Shown here piece by piece: positions 7,216 to 14,006 of a stretch of 23,880 nucleotides of DNA (position 1 is its first letter; each line of letters opens with the position of its first letter). The translations under genes and the position numbers were made by a program. The notes under the pieces were generated by a model. The model was given only the letters and a program-made list of their open reading frames with translations, did not search any database and was not told the origin of the DNA. This DNA comes from a virus, in the IMG/VR virus record IMGVR_UViG_3300042879_001491, positions 1 through 23,880 of that record. One strand, 5' to 3'.

Positions 7216-9346
7216 CTTCGCCCCCTTTCGACAGATCAGGCACCTGCTGAGAACCGTAGGCAACCCGAGCCGTACTAAGTATTTCTACTAAGTAACCAGA
7301 CTTCAGGTGGCCTTGATGACGTTGTGCTCGGTGCTCATAACCAGCCCTCGTCATAGCCCTTCCGACGTCTCTGATGAACTGAGCATTCAAGTTGATCGGC
7401 ACAGCGAACATATCGGAGTGTTTCTTTTGGATGATCGATGCGATCTCAGTGGCACTCATGCGGGGCCTTGTGCCGTCGTCTTCGACCTTCTTGCACCACG
7501 TGTTAACCAGGTCGTCAGCCATCGAAGTGGCCTCGAATTGCTGGTTTTGACGCTGCACAAAATCATTCATTTCTGAGTCAAACCACGACTGGCCACCGTT
7601 CTTGTATAGGTACAATGCTTGAGCCCACAGCCTCTCAATGTCGATCTTCTGCAGGGCTTCTAAGTCCACGACACCACCGACCACCAGCACCGGGAACCGT
7701 CTCGACCCGGTCTCGTCGGTTAGGAACGTGCGCTTGTTCACAGACCCTGCAAAGCTCACACGTCTAGGAACTGTGATATGGTAGTGCGCATAGGGGTGAC
7801 GGATCGTGTGCTGGTCTTTAGACGTGGTCTGTTTGATGAGATCGACCGACTTCTTCGTCATCCCTTCGAGCTCGTCATCGACCACGATGAAGCACTGGCT
7901 GAGCTTAATTTCGTTGTCCTTGTCACCAGTTATCATCCCTTCGAAGTAATGGTCACGACGTAGGGCCTTAGGTGTCAGGTGACGCAGGAACGTTGTCTTG
8001 CCCACCCCTTGCGCCCCCTGCAGGATCGGCATCACGTGATTGGGCTTGTGCTCGAGTGCGCACGCCACGCACCCTAGTATCCACGTCTGCATGACCTGTA
8101 GCACATACTTCTGCTGTGCTGATGCCGTCATCGATGTAATTGATTCCGAGGGTGGAATCAGACTGCACAGAGCAGCTATCTCATCACGGTCACCGGGCTC
8201 CCACTTCTCGAGTGAGTCAAACCAATCCTTGATGGGGTCGTGCATCGGTGAGAAGTCCGAATCAAGAAGCTTATAGACACGCTCCTCTGTGATCTTCAGG
8301 CCAGCAGCCCTCATGCGTCTGCATTCGGAGTTGATCCAGTAGTCAGTGACACGTTCCCACGTCGATGAGTCTGCGCTCTTGTATTCGATCACGTTGGTGA
8401 CGATGTTCTTCCGAAAGTTATAGCCAGACTGCAGGAAAGTTTCTACTTTAGTTGTCACTTCGACTGCTGACTTGGGTGGCTCCTGATAAAATCCCGGCCG
8501 AGGGTTCCAGCCGTGACGCTTGGCAGCCCAGATAAGGGTGGCGGCGTGAACTCGTGAAAGTCCAGACTTGGCAATCTCAGTGTACGGGATCTCAGATGGT
8601 GACCACTGCTCGAGCATGGCGATCACATCAGGCCCCGTGCCGACTGCGTCGAATACTGCAGCTGCTATCTTCTTCCAGTCGATATGGGTCCCGGGCCGAG
8701 GTGGGATGTAGCGCAGCATGTCACGCACATCATCGATGCCGATCTTGGCAGCACTGAAGGTGTCATACATGCGCTGTTCGTGGTGCTGGTCTTCAGATGA
8801 CCTGACGAGGGCTTCGACGGTGCGATCACTCAGGACGTTCCCCCAGATGATCGTGCCTGCATTCACAGAGCCGTACCAGATACGGACGTTGTCTTTGGCG
8901 TTCTGATCTCCACCGAGCTTGTCAATGAGAGCAGCCACGATGGCACGGTACTCGTCAGAGCTCTGAACTGGCTTTGGTAGCACGAACATGATCCTGTAGC
9001 GAGGCTCGGCTTCAGTATGGCTTGCCGTGGTGTATGCAAAGCTGGCGTGTGCTTTGAGCCATGGGTCGTCTTTCAAGGCTGCGAACGGTGTCGAGGTCTT
9101 GTCAATATCGACACCGATGATCTGTGCTGACTTGAATGCAGCCCCCTCACGCTTGCACAGGCCATCGTCATTGACAGCAAGGTCAGCGCAGCAGATGGGG
9201 TGTCCCATGATGGTCAGGTGCTGCATGATCTCTTCTGGAGACATGACCATTGGTTTCAGCCGATTGGATAGGTCATAGAAATCGGCTTTGGAAGCCTTGC
9301 CCATGACTGAGCTGTTGATGCTGAGTCGAATCAGTGGCGAGTTCAT
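7199..9346 (-). CDS. Primase-helicase (primase-like N-terminus, PriCT-like, VirE/VapE-type ATPase)
   Basis: This 715-aa protein is the probable replication engine. Residues ~1-185 look like a BT4734/archaeo-eukaryotic-type primase domain: GVDIDKT (79-85, the DxD metal site), YRIMFVLPKP (117-126) and RIWYGS (155-160). Residues ~205-285 resemble a PriCT linker (HIDWKKIAAAVFDAVG). The C-terminal half is a VirE/VapE-type P-loop helicase: Walker A GAQGVGKTT (444-452), acidic Walker B FIVVDDELEG (486-495), sensor region SFAGSVNKRTFLTDETGSRR (531-550) with a probable arginine finger. GAGGG lies ten bases before the ATG. No DNA polymerase gene is visible, so the phage may use the host replicase or a polymerase outside the window. 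Which exact primase subfamily it is remains open. Confidence 0.88.
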   Translation of the reverse strand: MNSPLIRLSINSSVMGKASKADFYDLSNRLKPMVMSPEEIMQHLTIMGHPICCADLAVNDDGLCKREGAAFKSAQIIGVDIDKTSTPFAALKDDPWLKAHASFAYTTASHTEAEPRYRIMFVLPKPVQSSDEYRAIVAALIDKLGGDQNAKDNVRIWYGSVNAGTIIWGNVLSDRTVEALVRSSEDQHHEQRMYDTFSAAKIGIDDVRDMLRYIPPRPGTHIDWKKIAAAVFDAVGTGPDVIAMLEQWSPSEIPYTEIAKSGLSRVHAATLIWAAKRHGWNPRPGFYQEPPKSAVEVTTKVETFLQSGYNFRKNIVTNVIEYKSADSSTWERVTDYWINSECRRMRAAGLKITEERVYKLLDSDFSPMHDPIKDWFDSLEKWEPGDRDEIAALCSLIPPSESITSMTASAQQKYVLQVMQTWILGCVACALEHKPNHVMPILQGAQGVGKTTFLRHLTPKALRRDHYFEGMITGDKDNEIKLSQCFIVVDDELEGMTKKSVDLIKQTTSKDQHTIRHPYAHYHITVPRRVSFAGSVNKRTFLTDETGSRRFPVLVVGGVVDLEALQKIDIERLWAQALYLYKNGGQSWFDSEMNDFVQRQNQQFEATSMADDLVNTWCKKVEDDGTRPRMSATEIASIIQKKHSDMFAVPINLNAQFIRDVGRAMTRAGYEHRAQRHQGHLKSGYLVEILSTARVAYGSQQVPDLSKGGEDAVQF

Positions 9347-9347
9347 A

Positions 9348-9521
9348 CTACAGCACCCTCGCTATCACTGAGCAGAGGTAAATGACGATCTGCGCAAGGA
9401 TCAATGCAGACATGAATGCAATGCTCAGGAGCACCCCGAGGATAACGTGCACGAGTATCTCGACCGATTTAGGCAGTTGATACCGACGCAGCTCATCGCC
9501 ACGTTTCAAGTTAATGTTCAT
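9348..9521 (-). CDS. Small single-pass membrane protein
   Basis: A 57-aa protein starting MNINLKRGDELRRYQLPKS, then a hydrophobic segment of about 30 residues from VEILVHVILG through ALILAQIVIYLC to the end. The basic N-terminus and hydrophobic C-terminus suggest an N-in topology with one long or two short membrane helices. GGAG is six bases before the ATG at 9521, and the ATG overlaps the previous stop by four bases, which rules out the longer in-frame ORF starting at 9680. It ends one base before the primase-helicase ATG. It could be a membrane anchor for replication, a superinfection or host-takeover factor, or less likely a holin, since no endolysin is nearby. Confidence 0.65.
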   Translation of the reverse strand: MNINLKRGDELRRYQLPKSVEILVHVILGVLLSIAFMSALILAQIVIYLCSVIARVL

Positions 9522-9886
9522 ACGGGCTCCGTAGTTATCGGCTCCCACGTGGTAAGCCGGAATTGTGTATAATATTCGTGATACTTGGCAGTGTACTTGA
9601 TGACGTCCGTCTCGACCTGGTAACCACGTTTCCGCAGCGTTGCGATGCACCATCTCAGTACGGTCGGTGACATCTTCCACAGCTCACGAGCCATCACGGT
9701 GGTCAGCCATTCCCCCGATCGCATGTAGTCGAAGACCTGTTGAATTATGCCGTGGTTATTCTTGTGTTCGGCATATAAATAGATCCTCATGTCAGGTGCT
9801 GATGGCCTTGCAGACTGGGCACGTTCTCGAAACATGGCAGCGGCTTGCTCGGTGTAGATGAGTCTGGTGGCCCACTTGGTTTTCAT
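9518..9886 (-). CDS. Probable winged-helix DNA-binding protein
   Basis: The 122-aa product is not a named family to me. Residues ~48-95 read like a winged helix: GIIQQVFDYMRSGEWLTTVM, ARELWKMSPTVLRWCIATLR and KRGYQVETDV, i.e. three helices, with SPTVLRWCIATL as recognition helix, and a beta wing. This pattern is common in small phage proteins that regulate or help replication. Its ATG overlaps the previous stop by four bases (9883-9886) and its stop overlaps the membrane-protein gene (9518-9521). It sits two genes upstream of the primase-helicase, so a replication accessory or transcription role is an inference from context. Confidence 0.6.
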   Translation of the reverse strand: MKTKWATRLIYTEQAAAMFRERAQSARPSAPDMRIYLYAEHKNNHGIIQQVFDYMRSGEWLTTVMARELWKMSPTVLRWCIATLRKRGYQVETDVIKYTAKYHEYYTQFRLTTWEPITTEPV

Positions 9887-10194
9887 CGCATCTTCTCGGC
9901 AATGTGTAAGATAGCGTAGGCCCGGTCAATGCGACCATCAGAATCATCGGGATAATAGTCCATCTCATATGCCACAGCCGACGGCAGAACATGTCGCAGC
10001 GTTTCGCAAAGCCTTTTGTTGATCGCTGCAGTCCAGCCCAGACGCTCTGCTGCTTCTCGTAAGGCTGCATTCGCCACGCCATCGGTGGTCTCGATTTCGT
10101 CAGCCAAGATGTGCAAGGCCTTGACTAGCGTTTCCGTGGATGTGCGATTGGCGGTTTGTTCGCCATCGTGTGATTCTTGGTAGGTTCGGCTCAT
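9883..10194 (-). CDS. Hypothetical small helical protein
   Basis: A 103-aa protein of unknown function, starting MSRTYQESHDGEQ. The middle is one long helical region (ETLVKALHILADEIETTDGV, then ANAALREAAERLGW) and the tail is acidic then helical (YYPDDSDGRIDRAYAILHI). No catalytic motif is visible. The ATG at 10194 is fixed by GAGGT upstream and by the four-base overlap with the stop of the previous gene; the longer ORF from 10302 would lie inside that gene. It is part of the coupled chain of small early genes. Confidence 0.6.
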   Translation of the reverse strand: MSRTYQESHDGEQTANRTSTETLVKALHILADEIETTDGVANAALREAAERLGWTAAINKRLCETLRHVLPSAVAYEMDYYPDDSDGRIDRAYAILHIAEKMR

Positions 10195-10499
10195 GGCACG
10201 ACCTCGTTGTAAATGTCGGCGATTCGTTGGGCGGTAGATATGCCATCTACATCTATACGTAGTGTAGCTACAACAGATCCATCTTCGCCTACGATATTCC
10301 ACCTGCTCATGAGTTTATTCCAGTGAGCCGTCCACCGCTTCGGTTTGACGTAGGGGGCGGGGAGTGGTTGCCATGGCTCACCTAGTAAAAGACATTTCGC
10401 GATTTGAAATATCACGACTCCATCTCTCATACCAAGAACCGCACCATCACTGTCGGCATCCTCCACCGTCGGCAGTCTGTCTGTTATCCATTCACTCAT
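10191..10499 (-). CDS. DUF551-like protein
   Basis: The 102-aa product opens MSEWITDRLPTVEDADSDGA and continues to GEPWQPLPAPYVKPKRW at about residues 40-56. A Trp-Ile start, a LP..D segment and a W.PLP.P ending are the hallmarks of DUF551, a small domain very common in phages and prophages whose function is not known. The remaining half (WNIVGEDGSVVATLRIDVDG and DIYNEVVP) is extra. Its start is preceded by AAAGGAGGGCAGCC in the last codons of the upstream gene, with an ATGA overlap. Confidence 0.7.
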   Translation of the reverse strand: MSEWITDRLPTVEDADSDGAVLGMRDGVVIFQIAKCLLLGEPWQPLPAPYVKPKRWTAHWNKLMSRWNIVGEDGSVVATLRIDVDGISTAQRIADIYNEVVP

Positions 10500-10705
10500 G
10501 GCTGCCCTCCTTTGGCTTTGGCTTCAATCTGCTTGCGCTTTATTTCATGGAACCGTTCGTTCCATTCGCTGCACATTAGCTCATACTCTGCGTGCAAAGC
10601 GTCTACTGGGCTTATCGCCTGGTTCAAAACGTCAATGTCGATCATCCTCGATATTCGCAGACCTTCGCCTACAATTGCAATTTGTAGCATTGGCTTGTCA
10701 CTCAT
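10496..10705 (-). CDS. Hypothetical small protein
   Basis: A 69-aa protein: MSDKPMLQIAIVGEGLRISR, an acidic middle, then a charged helix EYELMCSEWNERFHEIKRKQ ending AKAKGGQP. No family recognised. The end is forced by DNA: the 18-base stretch that encodes AKAKGG is repeated in the next gene upstream and supplies the Shine-Dalgarno sequence of the following gene. Its own start overlaps the previous stop (10702-10705). The short length, good ribosome-binding site and tight packing support a real gene. Confidence 0.6.
   Translation of the reverse strand: MSDKPMLQIAIVGEGLRISRMIDIDVLNQAISPVDALHAEYELMCSEWNERFHEIKRKQIEAKAKGGQP
10505..10522 (-). repeat. 18-bp junction repeat, copy 1
   Basis: GCCAAAGCCAAAGGAGGG, identical to 10711-10728. 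It encodes the end of the 69-aa protein (AKAKGG) and at the same time provides the GGAGG site for the DUF551-like gene that starts at 10499. Confidence 0.75.
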
Positions 10706-10977
10706 GGCGTCCCTCCTTTGGCTTTGGCTATGGCGGTTCGTGCAAGGGTTCTCATGTCCACTCTATAGGCATAGCTGAGATTACCTAGCATGTCGTCTAT
10801 CGGCTCCAATGCCGCCAGCATCTCAGGGGCGGCGCAAATCAATTCCATGTCGACCGGCTCGCAAGCGTAAATGTCAGTAGCTATGATGTCGTTGTTCGAA
10901 TCTAGGATAACGTAGCCGTGATGCATCATGTCTACCCATCGCCACGGCCCGGGCGTATGCTTTCGTGCTGTGCTCAT
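10702..10977 (-). CDS. HTPGPW-type conserved phage protein
   Basis: The 91-aa product starts MSTARKHTPGPWRWVD and has ELICAAPEMLAALEPIDDML at about residues 45-64. HTPGPW plus a LI.AAPEML.AL segment is the signature of a very widespread small phage/prophage protein of unknown role. It ends IAKAKGGTP, matching the end of the next gene in the chain because both carry the same ribosome-binding junction. The ATG overlaps the previous stop by four bases, with GGAG eight bases upstream. Confidence 0.72.
   Translation of the reverse strand: MSTARKHTPGPWRWVDMMHHGYVILDSNNDIIATDIYACEPVDMELICAAPEMLAALEPIDDMLGNLSYAYRVDMRTLARTAIAKAKGGTP
10711..10728 (-). repeat. 18-bp junction repeat, copy 2
   Basis: Identical 18 bases to 10505-10522 and in the same phase. 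It encodes the end of the HTPGPW-type protein and the ribosome-binding site of the 69-aa gene starting at 10705. Confidence 0.75.
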
Positions 10978-11180
10978 GGTGTTTCTCCATTCTCACGTGC
11001 GGCGATCATGGCGTCGGCCCGTTCGTAGCAAGCCTTTGCAATTCTTACAGCATCAAGTGAAGAGCTGCCTGCACTTGCCAACGCCTGCCCTGCAAACCAG
11101 TCCCGCAGGGTCATGCCGTAGCTCCAGCAACCATTTCCGCGCGGGAACGCCTGCCCTCCGTCTTTCGGTGCCTTGCTCAT
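10974..11180 (-). CDS. GMTLRDWF-type conserved phage protein
   Basis: The 68-aa product reads GGQAFPRGNG near residue 8, then YGMTLRDWFAGQALASAG (about 21-38), and ends with a helical alanine-rich stretch. GMTLRDWFAGQAL is a recurrent motif of small phage and prophage proteins with no known function. Its start overlaps the upstream stop (11177-11180) and GGAAGGGAG precedes it. It is part of the coupled chain. Confidence 0.7.
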   Translation of the reverse strand: MSKAPKDGGQAFPRGNGCWSYGMTLRDWFAGQALASAGSSSLDAVRIAKACYERADAMIAARENGETP

Positions 11181-11419
11181 TGGGTGCTCCCTTCCAGCTT
11201 TGCGATGGATTTCTTAGCTATTGACCACATGGCTAGCGCCCTTTCTTGGTACGGTGTGCTGTTGTTGTATTCGTAAACATCTGTAATGGCTTTGAACGCT
11301 TGCATGACCTCATCTGTCATAGCTTCGATGTCCTCGTGCCAGATGTATTCGCCGTCTTTCTCTTCGACCATTTCTAGGTTGGCATAGCTACCGAACCTGA
11401 GTGCGTTGTATCGTCTCAC
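11177..11419 (-). CDS. Hypothetical protein with GTG start
   Basis: An 80-aa protein starting at GTG 11419 and reading (M)RRYNALRFGSYANLEMVEE, then an acidic helical part (DIEAMTDEVMQAFKAITDVY) and SIAKKSIAKLEG. The longer ORF from 11488 would lie inside the previous gene. The GTG start is supported by a GTGA overlap with that gene's stop and by GGAGG nine bases upstream, the same layout as the other genes in the chain. No family recognised. Confidence 0.62.
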   Translation of the reverse strand: MRRYNALRFGSYANLEMVEEKDGEYIWHEDIEAMTDEVMQAFKAITDVYEYNNSTPYQERALAMWSIAKKSIAKLEGSTQ

Positions 11420-11799
11420 GGCTGGCCTCCATTCGCGCTCATCTGCCTGACACAGATCTCGTGGTATAGTGGGATCCGCTGCATCCACGACTTGTTTCGT
11501 TCCCGCTTATTCGGGAGGGTGATCGTCCGTGACGGTGGATGCTTACCTGCTGCCTGCTTACGTGTCCGGTCGGTGATGCGCACAGCCCAGTAGATTTTCC
11601 CATTGGCATTGTAGTGGGCCTCACCTCGGATGGCCAGCCCCGACCGGAGGTGCTGACTGACACCTCCGGTACGTTCGTAGAGTAGGATCTCGGCATCCTG
11701 AATGCCAGCCTGCTTGGCTTCTCGGTAGCGTTCTGCAAACATTCCGTCTGCATCGCATAGCTCTTGAATCTTGGCCGATGGCTGTGCTTGGTTACTCAT
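11416..11799 (-). CDS. Short member of a tandem paralogous pair (IPLYHEIC family)
   Basis: The 127-aa product matches the C-terminal two thirds of the protein encoded just upstream. Shared stretches are ERYREAKQAGIQDAEILLYE, RTGGVSQHLRSGL, a TITLPNKRERNKS segment and RIPLYHEIC near the end. The alternation of TGG, an H.R.GL turn, aromatic strands, RTIT and a final helix containing RIPLYHE recalls the AP2/integrase-like DNA-binding fold, but this is only a visual analogy. The ATG at 11799 is used because it overlaps the previous stop by four bases; an earlier in-frame ATG lies inside that gene. It ends SANGGQP, the last codons carrying the ribosome-binding site of the next gene. Confidence 0.65.
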   Translation of the reverse strand: MSNQAQPSAKIQELCDADGMFAERYREAKQAGIQDAEILLYERTGGVSQHLRSGLAIRGEAHYNANGKIYWAVRITDRTRKQAAGKHPPSRTITLPNKRERNKSWMQRIPLYHEICVRQMSANGGQP

Positions 11800-12377
11800 G
11801 GCTGCCACCCACGCTTTGACGTCTTGCGTGCCTGTTCTGCACAGATCTCGTGGTAGAGTGGGATGCGCAGCGCAGCTGACTTGTCACGTTCGGCTTGCGT
11901 GTCGAATGTGATAGTGCGCCGATTATTCTTGCCTGTCCTGGTGTAATCTAAGACAGCAGCCTGATATAGTCGATGCTCATTCTTCTTGGTGCTCTGCTTC
12001 CAAACTTTCAAACCATTCCTGCGATGCTTTGCATAACCACCGGTCTCTTCATAGACCAGTATCTCCATGTCCAGCACGCCGCACTGCACTGCTGTCTTGT
12101 ATCTCTCGTCAAAGGCTGCATCGATGGCACGCAGTTCTTGTATGCGATTCTCACCAATCTTTCCGGTCTTCTGCAGCCACGTTTTACTTGTATGCTTGCG
12201 CTGTGGCTTGATAGCCTTCGCACCCTTGACCGTCACCTTATCCTGACTCCCGTCACGGTTCTTGACAGTCAATGTCTGGCCAGGCTTGAGATGGCCTAAG
12301 GTTTGCCGAGGGTATGTTACCCTCGGTGCATCTTCCCGCACTACGGCACGGATCCAATTTTTAAGCATGTTAATCAT
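11796..12377 (-). CDS. Long member of a tandem paralogous pair (IPLYHEIC family)
   Basis: A 193-aa basic protein. Residues ~1-75 form a separate part: MINMLKNWIRAVVREDAPRV, then LGHLKPGQTLTVKNRDGSQD, a small beta unit, then a lysine-rich linker. From about residue 95 it is homologous to the next gene: AFDERYKTAVQCGVLDMEIL, VYEETGGYAKHRRNGLKVW, RRTITFDTQAERDKSA and LRIPLYHEICAEQ. The family is unknown to me; the basic charge and AP2-like strand pattern hint at DNA binding. GAGGAG precedes the ATG at 12377, which rules out the longer ORF from 12413. It starts 10 bases after the SSB-like gene. Confidence 0.65.
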   Translation of the reverse strand: MINMLKNWIRAVVREDAPRVTYPRQTLGHLKPGQTLTVKNRDGSQDKVTVKGAKAIKPQRKHTSKTWLQKTGKIGENRIQELRAIDAAFDERYKTAVQCGVLDMEILVYEETGGYAKHRRNGLKVWKQSTKKNEHRLYQAAVLDYTRTGKNNRRTITFDTQAERDKSAALRIPLYHEICAEQARKTSKRGWQP

Positions 12378-12387
12378 GGCAGTCTCC

Positions 12388-13047
12388 TCAGAATGGCAGG
12401 CTGCCGTCATCATCGGTATCTACCGATTCGACGCTGCCTATGGTGGATGATACTGGTACTTCTTTGGCAGCCAGCCGTTGGCCTACCTTCGACTGGAACT
12501 CGCTCACGATGAACTCCATCTGCGCGGTGTCGTCGTAGATGGTCTCACCACGCACCTGCATGACTTCGAGATCAGGCAGCAGAGTGCGCCCTGCAGGCTC
12601 GGGGTCACGTGGCGAGCAGTATGGACGCTCGAGCTTCTGGTCAAACTGCATGACAGTCGTACCGATGATGGTCTTCTTTGGGTTGTCCTTAGGTGCGAAG
12701 CTGTAGGGCTTGATGGTTACCGGCATGCTAGGGTCAAACTTTGCATTGCATAGTGCCATAATGAGGGTCTTGGCATACCCAGACGCATACTTGATGCTCA
12801 GCACATAGGTCTGCTTTGCATCTGAAAATACCAGCTTCCACTGCTTGCCATAGTCGGTATCCACTACAGACGCAGCCACAAGGTTGCCGACAAACTGATC
12901 GTGCACGTACTCATGCACGGTGTTGCCTTCTTTGGTCACGCGCGTGACACAGCCCTCTGCAGGCTCCTTGAGACGGATGCGACATTTACCGTCGCTCATG
13001 GTGAAATACGTTGCACCTGTGATGGTGCTGCTTTGAACGAATCCCAT
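12388..13047 (-). CDS. Probable single-stranded DNA-binding protein
   Basis: This 219-aa protein has no single clear motif in its body, which is rich in beta-prone segments (QWKLVFSDAKQTYVLSIKYA, PVTIKPYSFAPKDNPKKTII). Its last residues are ESVDTDDDGSLPF: an acidic run closed by a hydrophobic residue and Phe, exactly the kind of tail by which SSB proteins and T7 gp2.5 recruit partner enzymes. It lies between a RecB-like nuclease and the replication genes. AAAGGAG precedes the ATG at 13047; the in-frame ORF start at 13143 lies in a GC-rich hairpin and is rejected. I infer an SSB-like role; a different recombination accessory protein is possible. Confidence 0.65.
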   Translation of the reverse strand: MGFVQSSTITGATYFTMSDGKCRIRLKEPAEGCVTRVTKEGNTVHEYVHDQFVGNLVAASVVDTDYGKQWKLVFSDAKQTYVLSIKYASGYAKTLIMALCNAKFDPSMPVTIKPYSFAPKDNPKKTIIGTTVMQFDQKLERPYCSPRDPEPAGRTLLPDLEVMQVRGETIYDDTAQMEFIVSEFQSKVGQRLAAKEVPVSSTIGSVESVDTDDDGSLPF

Positions 13048-13121
13048 ACTGGTGACTCCTTTGAGTTGGGATATTAGGGGATATGCGGCATGGTGACCGC
13101 TGTTGTTTTCGGTAAAAGATG

Positions 13122-13158
13122 CCTCGCCCGCCGCACCCACCACGGGCGACGGGCAAGG
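13122..13158 (-). terminator. GC-rich hairpin after the nuclease gene, possible attenuator
   Basis: On the minus strand CCTTGCCCGTCG (13147-13158) can pair with CGGCGGGCGAGG (13122-13133), a 12-bp stem with two G-U pairs. It starts three bases after the nuclease stop and is followed by CATCTTTTACC, with only four U. This is weaker than the terminator at 15.6 kb. It may reduce read-through or protect mRNA ends. Confidence 0.4.
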
Positions 13159-13160
13159 AC

Positions 13161-14006
13161 TTACGCAGGCTCGGAGGACGGGCCTGCTTCGCTGGTGTTA
13201 GGTGATTCGATAGGTTGTGGAGAGGTGGCAGCGTGTCTGTCGAGGATGGTCTTATTCGGATCTGTGCTGGTGATGAGCACGTTCTTGGGCAGCGTCCCCG
13301 TTATGAACAGCCGGGGCTTTGGTGCTGGATCGTTGGTGGCATGGAATAGCTGGCAGCGATACTCGATCTCTCCACCGGTACGGGCAAGCATTGCCTTCTC
13401 GGTTTGGTCAGTCAGTGTATAGGTCGGCTCCTTGCGCCAGTCCTTAGGTGACCAGTTGAATACACGGTCGATGTAGTGATGCTGTTCTTCGCTGGCCTTC
13501 CAGTACATGCCAAGCTGCACAGCGTAGTCGTCATGTATGCTCGTGCCAGACTTGTAATCGATCAGCGCACGCACTTGCGTCTTTTTGTACGTCATTGTGC
13601 AGATCAGATCGCAAGCACCTGCGTAGATGTGGTCATCGCTGTAAATGACACGTTCGGTGTAAACAGGCCGCACGTCGTGGTCTTCACAGAATTGCACGAA
13701 CGAGCAGAGGGCTTTCTTGTGAAACTCTGGCAATCCATCCAAGCTAACCACGCCAGTCTGCAGGTACTCCTCGATAAGAGCGTGCATCTGAGTCCCACGT
13801 TCGGCAGCCTCGTCTCGCATCTTGTTAGCTTCATCGATGCCGTGCTTTGCATACCAGGCCATCAGGCCCGGTGGCATTGGGCTCGTGGCCCTGATGATGC
13901 GGGTGACGCTAGGATACCAGATGACCTTACCGTCTTTTACACGAGCATAGAAACGCTCACCATTGTCATCGTATCGATACAGTCCGTTGTATGCTCCTTC
14001 AATCAT
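13161..14006 (-). CDS. RecB/Cas4-like PD-(D/E)XK exonuclease
   Basis: This 281-aa protein carries the RecB-family nuclease motifs: AERGTQMHALIEEYL with His75, an upstream Glu in YTERVIYSDD (Glu118), GACDLI with Asp133, IDYKSG with Asp150 and Lys152, and QLGMYW with Gln164 and Tyr168. Before the core are WYPSVTRIIRA and PPGLMAWYAKHG, typical of phage exonucleases of this group. The last 60 residues are proline- and serine-rich and look disordered. A likely role is DNA-end processing for recombination or genome maturation together with the SSB-like protein encoded next. The ATG overlaps the membrane-protein stop by four bases (14003-14006). Confidence 0.87.
   Translation of the reverse strand: MIEGAYNGLYRYDDNGERFYARVKDGKVIWYPSVTRIIRATSPMPPGLMAWYAKHGIDEANKMRDEAAERGTQMHALIEEYLQTGVVSLDGLPEFHKKALCSFVQFCEDHDVRPVYTERVIYSDDHIYAGACDLICTMTYKKTQVRALIDYKSGTSIHDDYAVQLGMYWKASEEQHHYIDRVFNWSPKDWRKEPTYTLTDQTEKAMLARTGGEIEYRCQLFHATNDPAPKPRLFITGTLPKNVLITSTDPNKTILDRHAATSPQPIESPNTSEAGPSSEPA

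Noticed and set aside
9522-9680. Longer form of the 57-aa membrane protein
   Set aside because: The extension lies within the winged-helix gene and the inner ATG has GGAG and a four-base overlap.
13048-13143. Longer form of the SSB-like protein starting at 13143
   Set aside because: The extra 32 residues cover the hairpin region; the ATG at 13047 has AAAGGAG upstream.
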